Below, one piece after another: positions 34,641 through 43,053 of a stretch of 64,000 nt of DNA. The first letter of the stretch is position 1. Each line of letters opens with the position of its first letter. A program made the position numbers and the translations under genes. Below the pieces are notes generated by a model. The model was not told where the DNA came from. It was given only the letters and a program-made list of their open reading frames with translations, and searched no databases. Origin of the DNA: Acidobacteriota bacterium (lineage in GTDB: Bacteria > Acidobacteriota > UBA6911); contig JAAYCX010000015.1 of assembly GCA_012729555.1 (NCBI GenBank), positions 1 through 64,000 on the forward strand, given 5' to 3'.

Positions 34641-34732
34641 ATGCTGCAGCTTTCGCTCTCTATCCGCAGGGCAAATCCTGTTCCGGCAATTGACCCTGAA
34701 ACAAATTCAGGCGATCGCCTATGGGTTTTTTA

Positions 34733-34761
34733 TTGCATTATATTATCTTTTTTGTTATATA
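34733..34761 (+). promoter_or_regulatory. Promoter of the AbiE operon, possibly leaderless
   Basis: TTGCAT (34733-34738), 17-base spacer, TATATA (34756-34761), in an AT-rich patch. The expected transcription start coincides with ATG 34768, and no Shine-Dalgarno is present, so the mRNA could be leaderless. The antitoxin probably autoregulates this site, as known for AbiEi proteins. Confidence 0.45.
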
Positions 34762-34767
34762 TCTGCA

Positions 34768-35403
34768 ATGAAATGGCAGTCACTGCTGGAATTGGTCGCT
34801 GATGAGCCGGTGTTTTCCTCGGCCCTCCTGTTGTCGGGGAAGTTGTCGGCGCCCCAGGTGCGGCTGCAACTGTCCCGATGGGTGAAGGATGGTCGACTGA
34901 TTCGACTTCGCCGTGGTTTGTATGCCCTGGCCCCGGTCTGGCGCAAGGTGGAGCCGCATCCGTTCCTGGTCGCCAATCGGCTTCAGCGCGGGTCTTATGT
35001 GAGTACACAATCGGCGCTGGCGTATCACGGCATGATTCCCGAATATGTCCCGGTCGTGACCGGCGTCGGCCCGGGCCGTCCCGAAACAGTCCGGAATCCC
35101 CTGGGGGCATTCCAGTTCAATCATCTGACATTGCGCCTTCTCTTCGGGTATTCCCAGGTTGAAGTCGCCCCGAGGCAGTTTGCCTTTGTGGCTTCGCCCG
35201 AAAAGGCGCTCCTGGACCTGATTCACCTGACCGCCGGTGCGGACTCCGAGAAATATCTCCGGCAATTGAGGCTGCAGAATCCGGCAGCCTTCAACCTGGC
35301 GGCCATGAACGAACTGGCCGAACGGAGCGGCAAACCGAAGCTGATCCGTGCTGCCCGCCTTGTCGGACCGTTGCTCGAGGAAGAAAGAGGAGAGTGCCTA
35401 TGA
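34768..35403 (+). CDS. abiEi: AbiEi-type antitoxin/transcriptional regulator
   Basis: 211 aa. The N-terminal winged helix (FSSALLLSGKLSAPQVRLQLSRWVKDGRLIRLRRGLYAL) is the AbiEi antitoxin domain that binds its own promoter. The C-terminal part (SYVSTQSALAYHGMIPEYVPVVTGVGP and FAFVASPEKALLDLIHLT) is the AbiEi antitoxin domain. ATG 34768 is used; 26 more in-frame codons upstream are not family-like. The stop overlaps the toxin start by four bases (ATGA), the usual AbiE arrangement. Together they act as a type IV toxin-antitoxin/abortive-infection system. Confidence 0.9.
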   Translation: MKWQSLLELVADEPVFSSALLLSGKLSAPQVRLQLSRWVKDGRLIRLRRGLYALAPVWRKVEPHPFLVANRLQRGSYVSTQSALAYHGMIPEYVPVVTGVGPGRPETVRNPLGAFQFNHLTLRLLFGYSQVEVAPRQFAFVASPEKALLDLIHLTAGADSEKYLRQLRLQNPAAFNLAAMNELAERSGKPKLIRAARLVGPLLEEERGECL

Positions 35404-36203
35404 AGGAGCATCTGCGCCGGCTGGCCTCCGCCGCAGGGAACGATCTTGCCCGCACCTGTCTGGTCCGGGAGTATCTGCAGGCGCGGATCCTGGAAGCGCT
35501 GCAGGACACCGGCGCATTTCTCCGATGGGCCTTTCTGGGCGGCACGGCGTTGCGCTTTTTGTTCAGCATCCCGCGATTTTCGGAAGACCTCGATTTTTCT
35601 CTCATCGATCCGGAAAAAAACGCTGGTTTTGGATCGGCTGCGGCCGGAATCAAGCGACTTTTTGAGCGGGAAGGCTATTCGATTGACGTAAGGGCGAGTG
35701 AGAAAAGGACGGTTTCATCCGCCTGGATCCGCTTTCCCGGGCTCCCCCACGAAATCGGCATTTCCCCCCATGCGGCCCGGGTGCTCTCCGTAAAACTGGA
35801 ACTGCACACCAATCCTCCTGCGGGAGCGCACATCGTAAATACCGTTGTTCGCCGGCACGTCACGTTGAACCTGTGCCACCATGACCTGTCTTCCCTGCTC
35901 GCGGGAAAGATCCACGCGGTTCTCAGTCGCCAATGGACAAAAGGCCGCGATCTCTACGACCTGGTCTGGTACCTCGCCGACCGCGCTTGCCCGGTTCCGA
36001 ACCTTGACCTCCTGAATGCCGCATTGGCACAAACAGGGTGGAAGGGGCCGCGTATAACGGAAGCTGATTGGCGCGAGCAATTGAGCAGCCGAATCAAGTC
36101 CCGGGATTGGGAAAAAGCCCGAGCCGATGTGAAGCCATTCCTGGAGCGCGCACGGGATCTGGACCTGCTGACTAAGGAGGTGCTTCTCAGCCTCCTGAAA
36201 TGA
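35400..36203 (+). CDS. abiEii: AbiEii-type nucleotidyltransferase toxin
   Basis: 267 aa. The nucleotidyltransferase core is visible: LGGTALRFLFSIPRFSEDLDFSL (GG-S/T followed by D-x-D), then the helical region (SSLLAGKIHAVLSRQWTKGRDLYDLVWYLA) with the conserved K-x-R-D-x-Y-D motif. AbiEii toxins transfer GTP or CTP to targets such as tRNA. ATG 35400 has GGAG 8 bases upstream. It is paired with the AbiEi antitoxin. The 3' end abuts decayed minus-strand DNA, marking the right edge of the module. Confidence 0.92.
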   Translation: MKEHLRRLASAAGNDLARTCLVREYLQARILEALQDTGAFLRWAFLGGTALRFLFSIPRFSEDLDFSLIDPEKNAGFGSAAAGIKRLFEREGYSIDVRASEKRTVSSAWIRFPGLPHEIGISPHAARVLSVKLELHTNPPAGAHIVNTVVRRHVTLNLCHHDLSSLLAGKIHAVLSRQWTKGRDLYDLVWYLADRACPVPNLDLLNAALAQTGWKGPRITEADWREQLSSRIKSRDWEKARADVKPFLERARDLDLLTKEVLLSLLK

Positions 36204-36665
36204 TCCTTTTGGCTCTTTGACAATTGCTCCTTAATGTACACCTCAGCATCAACTATTCTCTGCAGCAAATTCGGGTCTTTGCACTCATGTTTCAAAGCGC
36301 AAAGCAGAAGCATGGTAGCCCTAGGATTGCTATCCTCTATAGGAATAATAACAGCGGGATAACTGAATGATAGGCGCATTAGTGATAGAACTCGGTCAAG
36401 TCGATCTGGGTTAAGCAATTCCCCTATTTCATACGCCCTAGCGATTGTACGCCCCAGCCAATCACCGCTCCTCACAATACCCTTTTCGACAGGCGAAGCA
36501 TCCTCCGGTGTCCACGTTTTCATGGAAAATCCGGGGGGCGGCTCTATCCAGTTCTTCACCGTCTCAATATCCGTATTTTTGAGCTGCGACAGGGAATCAT
36601 TCGCCAGCACCATCCCAGCGATGAAGATCATAATTGCGCAGATTGTGGAATTTGATCGAGAGCAT
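36204..36665 (-). pseudogene. Decayed exported protein, copy 1 of a tandem paralogue pair
   Basis: Shares with the next gene upstream the segments PPAGIPMKKW-like, NPDRLxRVLSLxRLSFS and MLLLxA. The body reads from 36631 (MIFIAGMVLANDSLSQ), but a better start, ATG 36665 with GAGGGGG upstream, is one base out of frame. Removing one A near 36652 would give a full signal peptide ending in VLA. At the 3' end the frame runs on without a stop into antisense of abiEii (to 35954), whereas the paralogue stops soon after VQLEEAKKW. So the tail was probably lost at the junction with the AbiE module. Function unknown. An intact gene at 35954-36631 cannot be excluded. Confidence 0.5.
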
Positions 36666-36677
36666 CCCCCTCGCCTT

Positions 36678-37169
36678 TCAAATACCGACGTGATTCAGTT
36701 CTCTCCATTTTTTTGCCTCCTCTAACTGCACCTTAATATAATTTTCTACATCAATGCTCTTTTGGCGCAATTTAATATCTTCATGCTCCTGTTTTTATGC
36801 GAAAAGCAGGAGCATCGTCACAGTAGGGGTCTTGCCCTCTTCATTGGTGATAATTGTTGGTACGCTGAATGATAGCCGCCTGAGTGATAGAACTCGCTCC
36901 AGCCGGTCTGGATTCCGCAATTCCCTTCTGGGATAAACACGCGCTATCCCTTTTCCTATACTATCTCCACTCCTACTAATACTATTTTCCAAGATTGCAA
37001 TTCCCTCTGGATACCACTTCTTCATTGGAATCCCAGCTGGCGGTTCAACCCGACTCTTGACTGCATCCATACTAATATAGCACCCACACGAGGATTGATT
37101 CGCCACAGCGAATGACGCTTCGCAGATAATAATTGTGAACATAACTCCAATCGCGATCTTCATCATCAC
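36678..37169 (-). pseudogene. Exported protein with premature stop, copy 2 of a tandem paralogue pair
   Basis: The ATG run at 37163-37169 is preceded by GGAGAGGG. A Sec signal (MKIAIGVMFTIIICEASFAVA) and a small mature domain follow. The frame stops at TAA 36795-36797 right after MLLLFA. Reading through gives 38 more codons (KQEHEDIKLRQKSIDVENYI and on to TGA 36678-36680) that match copy 1 (KHECKDPNLLQRIVDAEVYI). So the TAA is a nonsense mutation replacing the Leu of the paralogue. A truncated 124-residue product may still be made. No known domain is recognised. Lower GC than the flanking backbone suggests transfer. Confidence 0.6.
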
Positions 37170-38160
37170 CTTCCCTCTCCGAAGGTTCCGAACAGCGAAT
37201 TCTCAGGTCTCCAATGAACATTTCCTTCACTAAATGAATACATACTAAAATTGTTTTATTACCATTGTTGGGATCAACCGCTTGCATAGGATTGCCATGC
37301 CCGGGGTGTTTGCACAACACGCGAGGGACTTCTCGCGTTTCATTGGGCCGTCCTCCCGGCGCGTTCTTTGCGCCGACAGCCTCTGAAACTATCAAATCGC
37401 GGCAACCGGAGTCATGCACGCTTGCCAAAATGACACAGCTGATCCGGTCCGGCATCCAGGACAAAAAGGGTGAATCCATCCATGTTCGCGTATTATCCAC
37501 AAATCGGGCCCAATGGGAAGGATACGGCCGTGTGCGCGGGATCAGGCGAGTATTAAATATGAATTCTCGGCATCCAGGCTGAATGGGCAGCATAAAAGAT
37601 TGCCCGCGGATCGGAGGGTACCCCGGGACGCATTGCAATACGAGGAACATGCGTTGATCTTGATAGACAAAAGGCTACATTAAAAATTTCAGAATATGAG
37701 ATCACTAATCCGAGACGCAGGTGTAACAAGTCATCGATTCAGAACACCCGTTTGTGTGCCTCCCGGAGTATCCGGCAAGGGTCGACCTCGGCCCTGCGGA
37801 TTCCGGAAGGATAGGAAGGATCAGCCGCCGTTTTCATACAGGCGCCGGTATTCTTTTTCCCCTCCCCCCTTCTGATCTGTCTTATTATGTCGAATGCGAA
37901 AGCACCATCTTGACTTTGAGGGGCATTTTAACCGAAGATCGGGGCGGTCAAGATGCATTTTTGCCACACCGGTTTTGTGCCAGCTTTCGTGGCGCCCCTT
38001 ATTGGAAACACGGTGCATTGACAGACGGCATTCATGGCGGGCCGCTGCTCATTTCACCTATAGTGCTGTGTTTTGAGGTAATTTTTTTTCGATTTAATTG
38101 AATTCAGAATTCGATCAACTGGGTTAACGGTTTGAGTTCGCTTTCGATTGGAGAAATATC
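37170..38160. other. Gene-poor accessory DNA
   Basis: About 1 kb with no convincing gene. It contains two short hairpins, CGCGAG/CTCGCG (37320-37337) and CGGCGC/GCGCCG (37357-37375), the diverged repeat copy B (37437-37592), and a stretch at about 37905-37980 with GGTCAAGATGCATTTTTGCC and a nearby inverted CATCTTGAC, resembling the terminal repeats of IS21-type elements. Small ORFs in either strand have no ribosome-binding site or homology I recognise. The right edge should carry the promoter of the IPT/TIG gene. Confidence 0.5.
37437..37592 (-). pseudogene. Direct repeat, copy B: 5' fragment of a second RidA-fold/chorismatase-like gene
   Basis: Diverged copy of 34484-34640. On the minus strand it still encodes MDGFTLFVLDAGPDQL, against MDGFALFTMEAGPDQL in the intact gene. 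Similarity ends at codon 16, so only the start and upstream region remain. It flanks the AbiE module and paralogue pair on the side opposite copy A. Confidence 0.6.
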
Positions 38161-40296
38161 TTGAAAAAGAATTCTATTTCGTGTGCTTCCGCCATCCTGC
38201 TTTTTGGGTTATGCCTTCTTTTCCTGCAGCTAATCACGGGCTGTAGCTCTTCGAAGGCGTCGGCGCCGGCCGCCTCAAATCCAGTTCCATCGATTACCAG
38301 TTTATCGTCCAACGTTGCTGCCGGAATTCCGGATATAATTTTGCGAGTAACTGGAAAAGGTTTCATTCGCAGCTCCATAGTGCGTTGGAACGGCAGCAAC
38401 CGAACAACTACCTATATAAGCGACACACAGTTGGATGCCTCCATTCCAGCTGCCGACATCGCAACGCCAATCACCGTGGCTATAACAGTTTTTAATCCCG
38501 GTCCAGGAGGCGGGACTTCGAACTCCGCCAGTTTTTCCATCAACGCTACGGGACCAGCCATTTCTTCCCTTAGCTCCTCCAGTGCGGTTGCTGGCTCCGC
38601 ATCCTTCATTGTAACCGTCACCGGGAGAGGATTTTCATCATCTATGGTAATGCGCTGGAACGGTTCCGCTCGGCCAACGGTGGTTTTGAGCGCCTCTCAA
38701 TTACAGTCCATCATCTATTATAGCGATATGGAGACGGCCGGCACTTATGCGATAACAGTGTATTCGTCCTCGCAGGATGTCACTTCCAATGCAATCCCTT
38801 TCACCGTTACCAATCCTTTGCCGGTAATTTCCAATCTAAGTTCTGCGTCCGCCGCAGTGAACGATGAAACTATAATAGACGTTATGGGATATGGTTTTCT
38901 TTCGACATCCGCAGTCTATGTGGATGGATCCAGTTATCCGACAGGCTTTATCAATCAATCGAGACTTCAGGTCACCATTCCCGCCGGCGTCCTTTCACTT
39001 GCCAATCCATCAACCGTGAGGGTTGTTAATCCCGCTCCCGGCGGCGGATCCTCACAATCCATAATGCTATATTCGTATCTAAGCCTGCAAGCCCGGGACA
39101 TGGTCTACGATCCATTTACGCGATTAATCTACGCCTCCGTTTCCGGCACCGCCGGAGCCATCGGCAATACTATTACTGAAATCGATCCGGAAGCAGGCAC
39201 GATTGGGCGCTCCTTCTACATCGGGAGCGAACCTGGAAAGCTGGCCATCAGCAGCGATGGAAAGCTCATCTATGCATCATTGGATGGCGCTGCCGCAGTA
39301 CGCGTTTTCGACATACCCTCACGCACCCCTGGATTGCAATTTTCTCCTGGGAGCGACTCCCAACGTGGCCCGCTCTATGCTGAAGATATTGCGATTATGC
39401 CCGAAAATAACGGCACCATCGCTTTATCCAGGAAGTATAAAGGACTTTCACCCCGGCACGCCGGCGTAGCGATATACGACAATGGCATTATGCGGCCTCA
39501 GGCTACTGCTTCGCACACGGGGAGCAATGCCATTGAATTCTCTGCTTCAGCCTCCACCCTATACGGATACAACAATGAAAGTTCAGGTTTTGGATTCCGA
39601 AAGATGTGGGTGGACGATTCTGGAGTTACGATAACCAGCGTTTCCCAAGATATCCTCAGCGGCTATGGGGCCGATATAAAGTTTGAAAATGGCCGCATTT
39701 ATTCCACAACCGGATTGGTTTTCGATCCGGAGACGTTGGATTTGCTTGGTACTTATGCATTGCCGGATCCCGCAGATAATTTGCCACAACTTGACTCATC
39801 CATTGGTCGGACCTTTTTTCTGGTTGATTCATTTTCAAGTGGTAAAAAGGAACTTTTGGCATTTGATCAAAACACCTTCGCCTCACTCGGTTCGCAGGAG
39901 ATTGCGGGCGTCTCAGGATCCATTATCAGCTTTATTCGTTGGGGGACAAACGGGGTAGCTTTGCTGACCGACGGCGGTCAGCTGTTCGTGCTTCGCAGCG
40001 ACCTTGTCCTGCCTATTGATTCCGCAGCGTATACGCCTGGCTTATCAGCGCTCAGCAAAAATGCAGAAAGAGGCGGAGGGAATTTTTTCCTGACTATATA
40101 TGGCGCTGGCTTTGTGCCCGGAGCGGTGGCATGGCTGAACGGCGAGGAGCGGACCACCAGTTATATCAGCGATACCGAGTTGCGTGTGGCCATACCATCT
40201 GCGGACATCCAAGAGACAGGCTCCGCTGCAATCATGGTATCCAACCCGGGAGTTATGGGGATACCGTCTAATCACTTGATCCTGAAGATCGAGTAA
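38161..40296 (+). CDS. IPT/TIG-domain surface lipoprotein with beta-propeller-like region
   Basis: 711 aa from TTG 38161 (GGAG about 7 bases upstream). The signal ends in LITGCSS, so Cys28 should be lipidated. Residues 40-310 hold three IPT/TIG immunoglobulin-like repeats, each with the pattern PxITSLSS...AGxxxxxxxVTGxGF...VxWNG (WNGSNRTTTYISDTQL, WNGSARPTVVLSASQL). Residues 320-630 contain propeller-like strands (DMVYDPFTRLIYASVS, KLAISSDGKLIYASLDG). A fourth TIG repeat ends the protein (WLNGEERTTSYISDTELRVAIPSADI). Such proteins are common at the surface of Acidobacteriota and related groups. GC and codon use are lower than the backbone. It is likely an adhesin or polysaccharide-binding protein. 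Stands alone. Confidence 0.88.
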   Translation: MKKNSISCASAILLFGLCLLFLQLITGCSSSKASAPAASNPVPSITSLSSNVAAGIPDIILRVTGKGFIRSSIVRWNGSNRTTTYISDTQLDASIPAADIATPITVAITVFNPGPGGGTSNSASFSINATGPAISSLSSSSAVAGSASFIVTVTGRGFSSSMVMRWNGSARPTVVLSASQLQSIIYYSDMETAGTYAITVYSSSQDVTSNAIPFTVTNPLPVISNLSSASAAVNDETIIDVMGYGFLSTSAVYVDGSSYPTGFINQSRLQVTIPAGVLSLANPSTVRVVNPAPGGGSSQSIMLYSYLSLQARDMVYDPFTRLIYASVSGTAGAIGNTITEIDPEAGTIGRSFYIGSEPGKLAISSDGKLIYASLDGAAAVRVFDIPSRTPGLQFSPGSDSQRGPLYAEDIAIMPENNGTIALSRKYKGLSPRHAGVAIYDNGIMRPQATASHTGSNAIEFSASASTLYGYNNESSGFGFRKMWVDDSGVTITSVSQDILSGYGADIKFENGRIYSTTGLVFDPETLDLLGTYALPDPADNLPQLDSSIGRTFFLVDSFSSGKKELLAFDQNTFASLGSQEIAGVSGSIISFIRWGTNGVALLTDGGQLFVLRSDLVLPIDSAAYTPGLSALSKNAERGGGNFFLTIYGAGFVPGAVAWLNGEERTTSYISDTELRVAIPSADIQETGSAAIMVSNPGVMGIPSNHLILKIE

Positions 40297-40504
40297 CTAA
40301 TCCGTAATTCAAAAGTTGCATTATGAAGCGCCCTTTTTGCTTTGCACCCGGGATGAATAAATCATTGTTTCTTCCGATCCTCAAAAAAGTCTAGGGCTGT
40401 CAGTTGCTAAAATCGGTTATTAATCAAACACTGGCGGAGCTGCTCCCCAAAATTCGGTCAGGAAATTAGGGTGGAAAATCCTTGCCTCCGGACAAGGCGA
40501 GACA

Positions 40505-40681
40505 ATGGCAACGAAAAAGCGAAGACAGTTTACAGCGGAATTCAAAGACCGAGTAGCAATAGAAGCCGTAAAGGGACAAAAGACCATCCAGGAAATAGCT
40601 TCTCATTACCAAGTGCATCCGAACATGGTTACGATCTGGAAGCGTCAGGCTCTGGCCGAATTGCCGAAGGTTTTCTCGTCG
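40505..40681 (+). pseudogene. IS3-family transposase OrfA, 3'-truncated
   Basis: Begins with the typical OrfA helix-turn-helix (KKRRQFTAEFKDRVAIEAVKGQ, EIASHYQVHPNMVTIWKRQ) and stops matching after PKVFSS (residue 59). OrfA is normally about 90-100 aa and is followed by OrfB, absent here. The frame runs to 40732 in unrelated sequence. The probable left end of the element lies in 40440-40500. A joint with RHS-type DNA follows. Confidence 0.8.
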
Positions 40682-40960
40682 CTATCTGCCCGAGAGGCTT
40701 GCCGAACGAATCGTATTCTATCGTCCGGATGATGCTGCCGGCGCTGGATGCAAGTGCCCGGGCGCTACCCCGAAGATCCGTCAGGAAAAAGACCGGGCTC
40801 GAGCTTCCCTGTTGGCACCACGGCTTGTTATCTATCCCCGGACCATTCTCGTAACACACAAGGCTTCCATCGCTGTTCTCCTCCAGCACCACGTGATCGC
40901 CGTCATAGGTGTATCGCGTCCATTCCGATCCCCTGATTCGCGCTTTAGGGCAATCACAGG
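40682..40960 (-). pseudogene. RHS/YD-repeat protein fragment
   Basis: Minus-strand frame containing TRYTYDGDHVVLEE, VFFLTDLRGSARALASSAGSIIRTIEYDSFGKPLG. These are the hallmark of the last YD repeats before the variable tip of RHS proteins. Both ends are missing: the N-terminal side ends near 40960 close to the tRNA, the other side at the IS3 fragment. It is a remnant of a large polymorphic-toxin or surface-protein gene cut by an IS3 event. Confidence 0.75.
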
Positions 40961-41022
40961 CAAAGTCATGCCTTTTGGGGCGGGATTCGAAAAATTGAAT
41001 TCCTGTATGTAGTTGATTTTGC

Positions 41023-41110
41023 TGGTGCCGAAGGAGGGGGTCGAACCCTCATGCCCGCAAGGGGCGCGGGATTTTGAGTCCCGTGCGTCTGCCAGTTCCG
41101 CCACTTCGGC
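41023..41110 (-). tRNA. tRNA-Leu (anticodon CAA)
   Basis: Acceptor arms GCCGAAG (41104-41110, minus) and CTTCGGC (41027-41033) pair fully; discriminator A; CCA is encoded (41023-41025). The anticodon loop CTCAAAA within CGGGA/TCCCG gives anticodon CAA. A long variable arm (CGCCCCTTGCGGGC) and the TTCGA T-loop confirm a class II leucine tRNA. Its 3' end faces the accessory DNA at 34.5-41.0 kb. Confidence 0.95.
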
Positions 41111-41204
41111 CCGGCGGCGGTTTCCCGCCGCGGTTTGGGCGCCCATAGTAGCCCATCGGCTCCTCCAGAGTCAATCGACACAAACGGGAGCGAAGGGGGG
41201 CGGT

Positions 41205-41233
41205 TTGCCCGGGGAACGATTTTCTGATATAAT
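41205..41233 (+). promoter_or_regulatory. Promoter of carD
   Basis: TTGCCC (41205-41210), 17-base spacer, TATAAT (41228-41233), a perfect -10 box. The start would be near 41240 with a short leader holding GGAGG 5 bases before ATG 41254. Confidence 0.65.
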
Positions 41234-41253
41234 GGCTGGCTTCCGGAGGTATT

Positions 41254-41766
41254 ATGGATTTTCGCATTGGTGAAAAAGTCGTCTATCCCAACCACGGAGT
41301 GGGCATTATCGAAGAAGTCAGCAGCCGCGACGTCAACGGCACCGCCGAGCAGTTCTACATGCTCCGGATCCACGCCAACTCCTCCCTCGTCATGGTCCCC
41401 ACCGCCAACGTCAAGAACGTCGGGTTGCGCCGCATCATCAAGAAGAACGACGTGGACGGGCTCTACAAGCTCCTGAACGAGGATTTCTTCGAACCGGAAG
41501 CGGACTGGAAGGGGCGCTACAAGGACCATTCCGAAAAGATGCGCACCGGGTCGATCTTCCAGGTCGCCGAGGTGCTCAAGAACCTCGTCTTTCTCAGCTA
41601 CCGCAAGAGCCTGTCGTTCCGCGAAAAGAAGATGCTGGACCGGGCCAAGCAGCTCATCATCAGCGAGGTGGCCACGGTCCGGAGCCTGAACGAGAAATCC
41701 GTCGAGGAACAGATCGATCGCATTCTTTCCGAGGCCTATTCACGTTCCGTGAAGACCTCCGAATAG
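41254..41766 (+). CDS. carD: CarD/CdnL-family RNA polymerase-binding regulator
   Basis: 170 aa, the normal size. The N-terminal CarD_CdnL_TRCF domain (GEKVVYPNHGVGIIEEV, then QFYMLRIHANSSLVMVP) binds the RNA polymerase beta subunit. The C-terminal helical part (RSLSFREKKMLDRAKQLIISEVA) contacts promoter DNA at rRNA-type promoters. GGAGG precedes ATG 41254. The transporter-like gene downstream starts two bases after the stop. The same RNA polymerase-interacting fold recurs in Mfd at 52-56 kb. Confidence 0.93.
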   Translation: MDFRIGEKVVYPNHGVGIIEEVSSRDVNGTAEQFYMLRIHANSSLVMVPTANVKNVGLRRIIKKNDVDGLYKLLNEDFFEPEADWKGRYKDHSEKMRTGSIFQVAEVLKNLVFLSYRKSLSFREKKMLDRAKQLIISEVATVRSLNEKSVEEQIDRILSEAYSRSVKTSE

Positions 41767-41768
41767 CC

Positions 41769-43037
41769 TTGTCTCCGCTGCTGCTCTATTTCGTTCTCCT
41801 GCTTTTTTTCATCGTCCTGTCGACCTTCTTCTCGGCGGCGGAAACGGCCTTCATCGCCGTCAACCGGCTCAAGCTCAAGTACCAGGCGGAATCGGGGGAC
41901 CGGCAGGCCGAGGCCATCCACCGGATCGTGTCCAACCCCGACCGGCTGCTGGGCGTCATCCTGCTGGGGGTGACGGTGGCCGAAATCGCCGCCGCCGGGA
42001 TCGCCACCTCGATCGTCACCTCCTATTTCTCCGATCAATACGCGGAGATCGCCGGCCTCGTCGGGTCCTTCGTCTTCGCCTTCATCATCCTGATCTTCTG
42101 CGAACTGACCCCCAAGATCGTCGCGGCGGCGCACCCGGAGACCCTCTCCCGCAGGCTCCTCCCCCCGGTCCGGTTTTTCCTCGCCGTCCTGAACCCCTTC
42201 GCGCGGATGGCCGCCTGGATGGCCAACGGCCTCGTCCGCCTTTTCGGGCTGAACCCGAAGGGGAGCCCCTTCGCCCAGAGCCTCAGCGAAGAGGAGATCA
42301 AGGCGATGATCGCCGGCTCCAGCGAGGCGAGCGTGCCGGACGAAAAGAAGCTGATGCTCTACAACATCTTCGAGATCGGGGCGACCCAGATCCGCGAGAT
42401 CATGATCCCCCGGGGCGAGGTCACGGCCATCGATATCAGCGAGGAGCCGGCGAAGATCCTGGACATCGTCATTCAGACCCACTACTCCCGGATCCCCGTG
42501 TACCGCGGCAATTTCGACAACCCGATCGGCATCCTCAACGTCAAGGACCTGCTCCCCTACGTCCGGAAATCGAACCTGGAGATCGCCATCCGGACGCTGC
42601 TGCGCCCGGTGCACTTCGTCCCCGACAGCGCCCGGCTCGACATCGTCCTGCGCCGGCTGCAGTCGATGCACCTGCACATGGCCATCGTGGTGGACGAATA
42701 CGGGGGGGTGGAGGGGATCGTCACGCTCGAGGACCTGCTCGAGGAGATCGTGGGCGAAATCCGCGACGAGCACGACACGGAAACCGAGGCCGTCAGGCAG
42801 CTGGGCCCGCACCTCTACAGCGTGGCGGGGAACCTGCCCATCCGCGATTTCAACCGCTATTTCGACGAGAAGCTCCCGGAAACGCCCAGGTATGCCACCC
42901 TGGCGGGTTTTCTCGAATCGCTGACCGGGCGGCTGCTGCTCGAGGGGGAAACCGTGCGCTACGAAAACCTGGTCCTCACCATCGAGAAGGCGGAAGGGTT
43001 CCGCATCGTCTCCGTGCGGGTGCGGACCTCGTCGTGA
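41769..43037 (+). CDS. CNNM/CorC-family protein (hemolysin-like, DUF21 plus CBS)
   Basis: 422 aa from TTG 41769. The N-terminal DUF21 membrane domain ([32 protein letters not shown], four helices) is followed by two CBS domains (about 205-330: [40 protein letters not shown], then [29 protein letters not shown]) and a C-terminal CorC/HlyC domain ([24 protein letters not shown]). The family is linked to magnesium or cobalt efflux; hemolysin is a historical label. It is probably in one transcript with carD. Confidence 0.92.
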   Translation: MSPLLLYFVLLLFFIVLSTFFSAAETAFIAVNRLKLKYQAESGDRQAEAIHRIVSNPDRLLGVILLGVTVAEIAAAGIATSIVTSYFSDQYAEIAGLVGSFVFAFIILIFCELTPKIVAAAHPETLSRRLLPPVRFFLAVLNPFARMAAWMANGLVRLFGLNPKGSPFAQSLSEEEIKAMIAGSSEASVPDEKKLMLYNIFEIGATQIREIMIPRGEVTAIDISEEPAKILDIVIQTHYSRIPVYRGNFDNPIGILNVKDLLPYVRKSNLEIAIRTLLRPVHFVPDSARLDIVLRRLQSMHLHMAIVVDEYGGVEGIVTLEDLLEEIVGEIRDEHDTETEAVRQLGPHLYSVAGNLPIRDFNRYFDEKLPETPRYATLAGFLESLTGRLLLEGETVRYENLVLTIEKAEGFRIVSVRVRTSS

Positions 43038-43053
43038 CCCCCGGGGGCGGCGC

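Noticed and set aside
36795-36797. Recoded stop in the exported paralogue
   Set aside because: The codon is TAA, which is not used for selenocysteine or pyrrolysine, and the paralogue has Leu there. A nonsense mutation is simpler.
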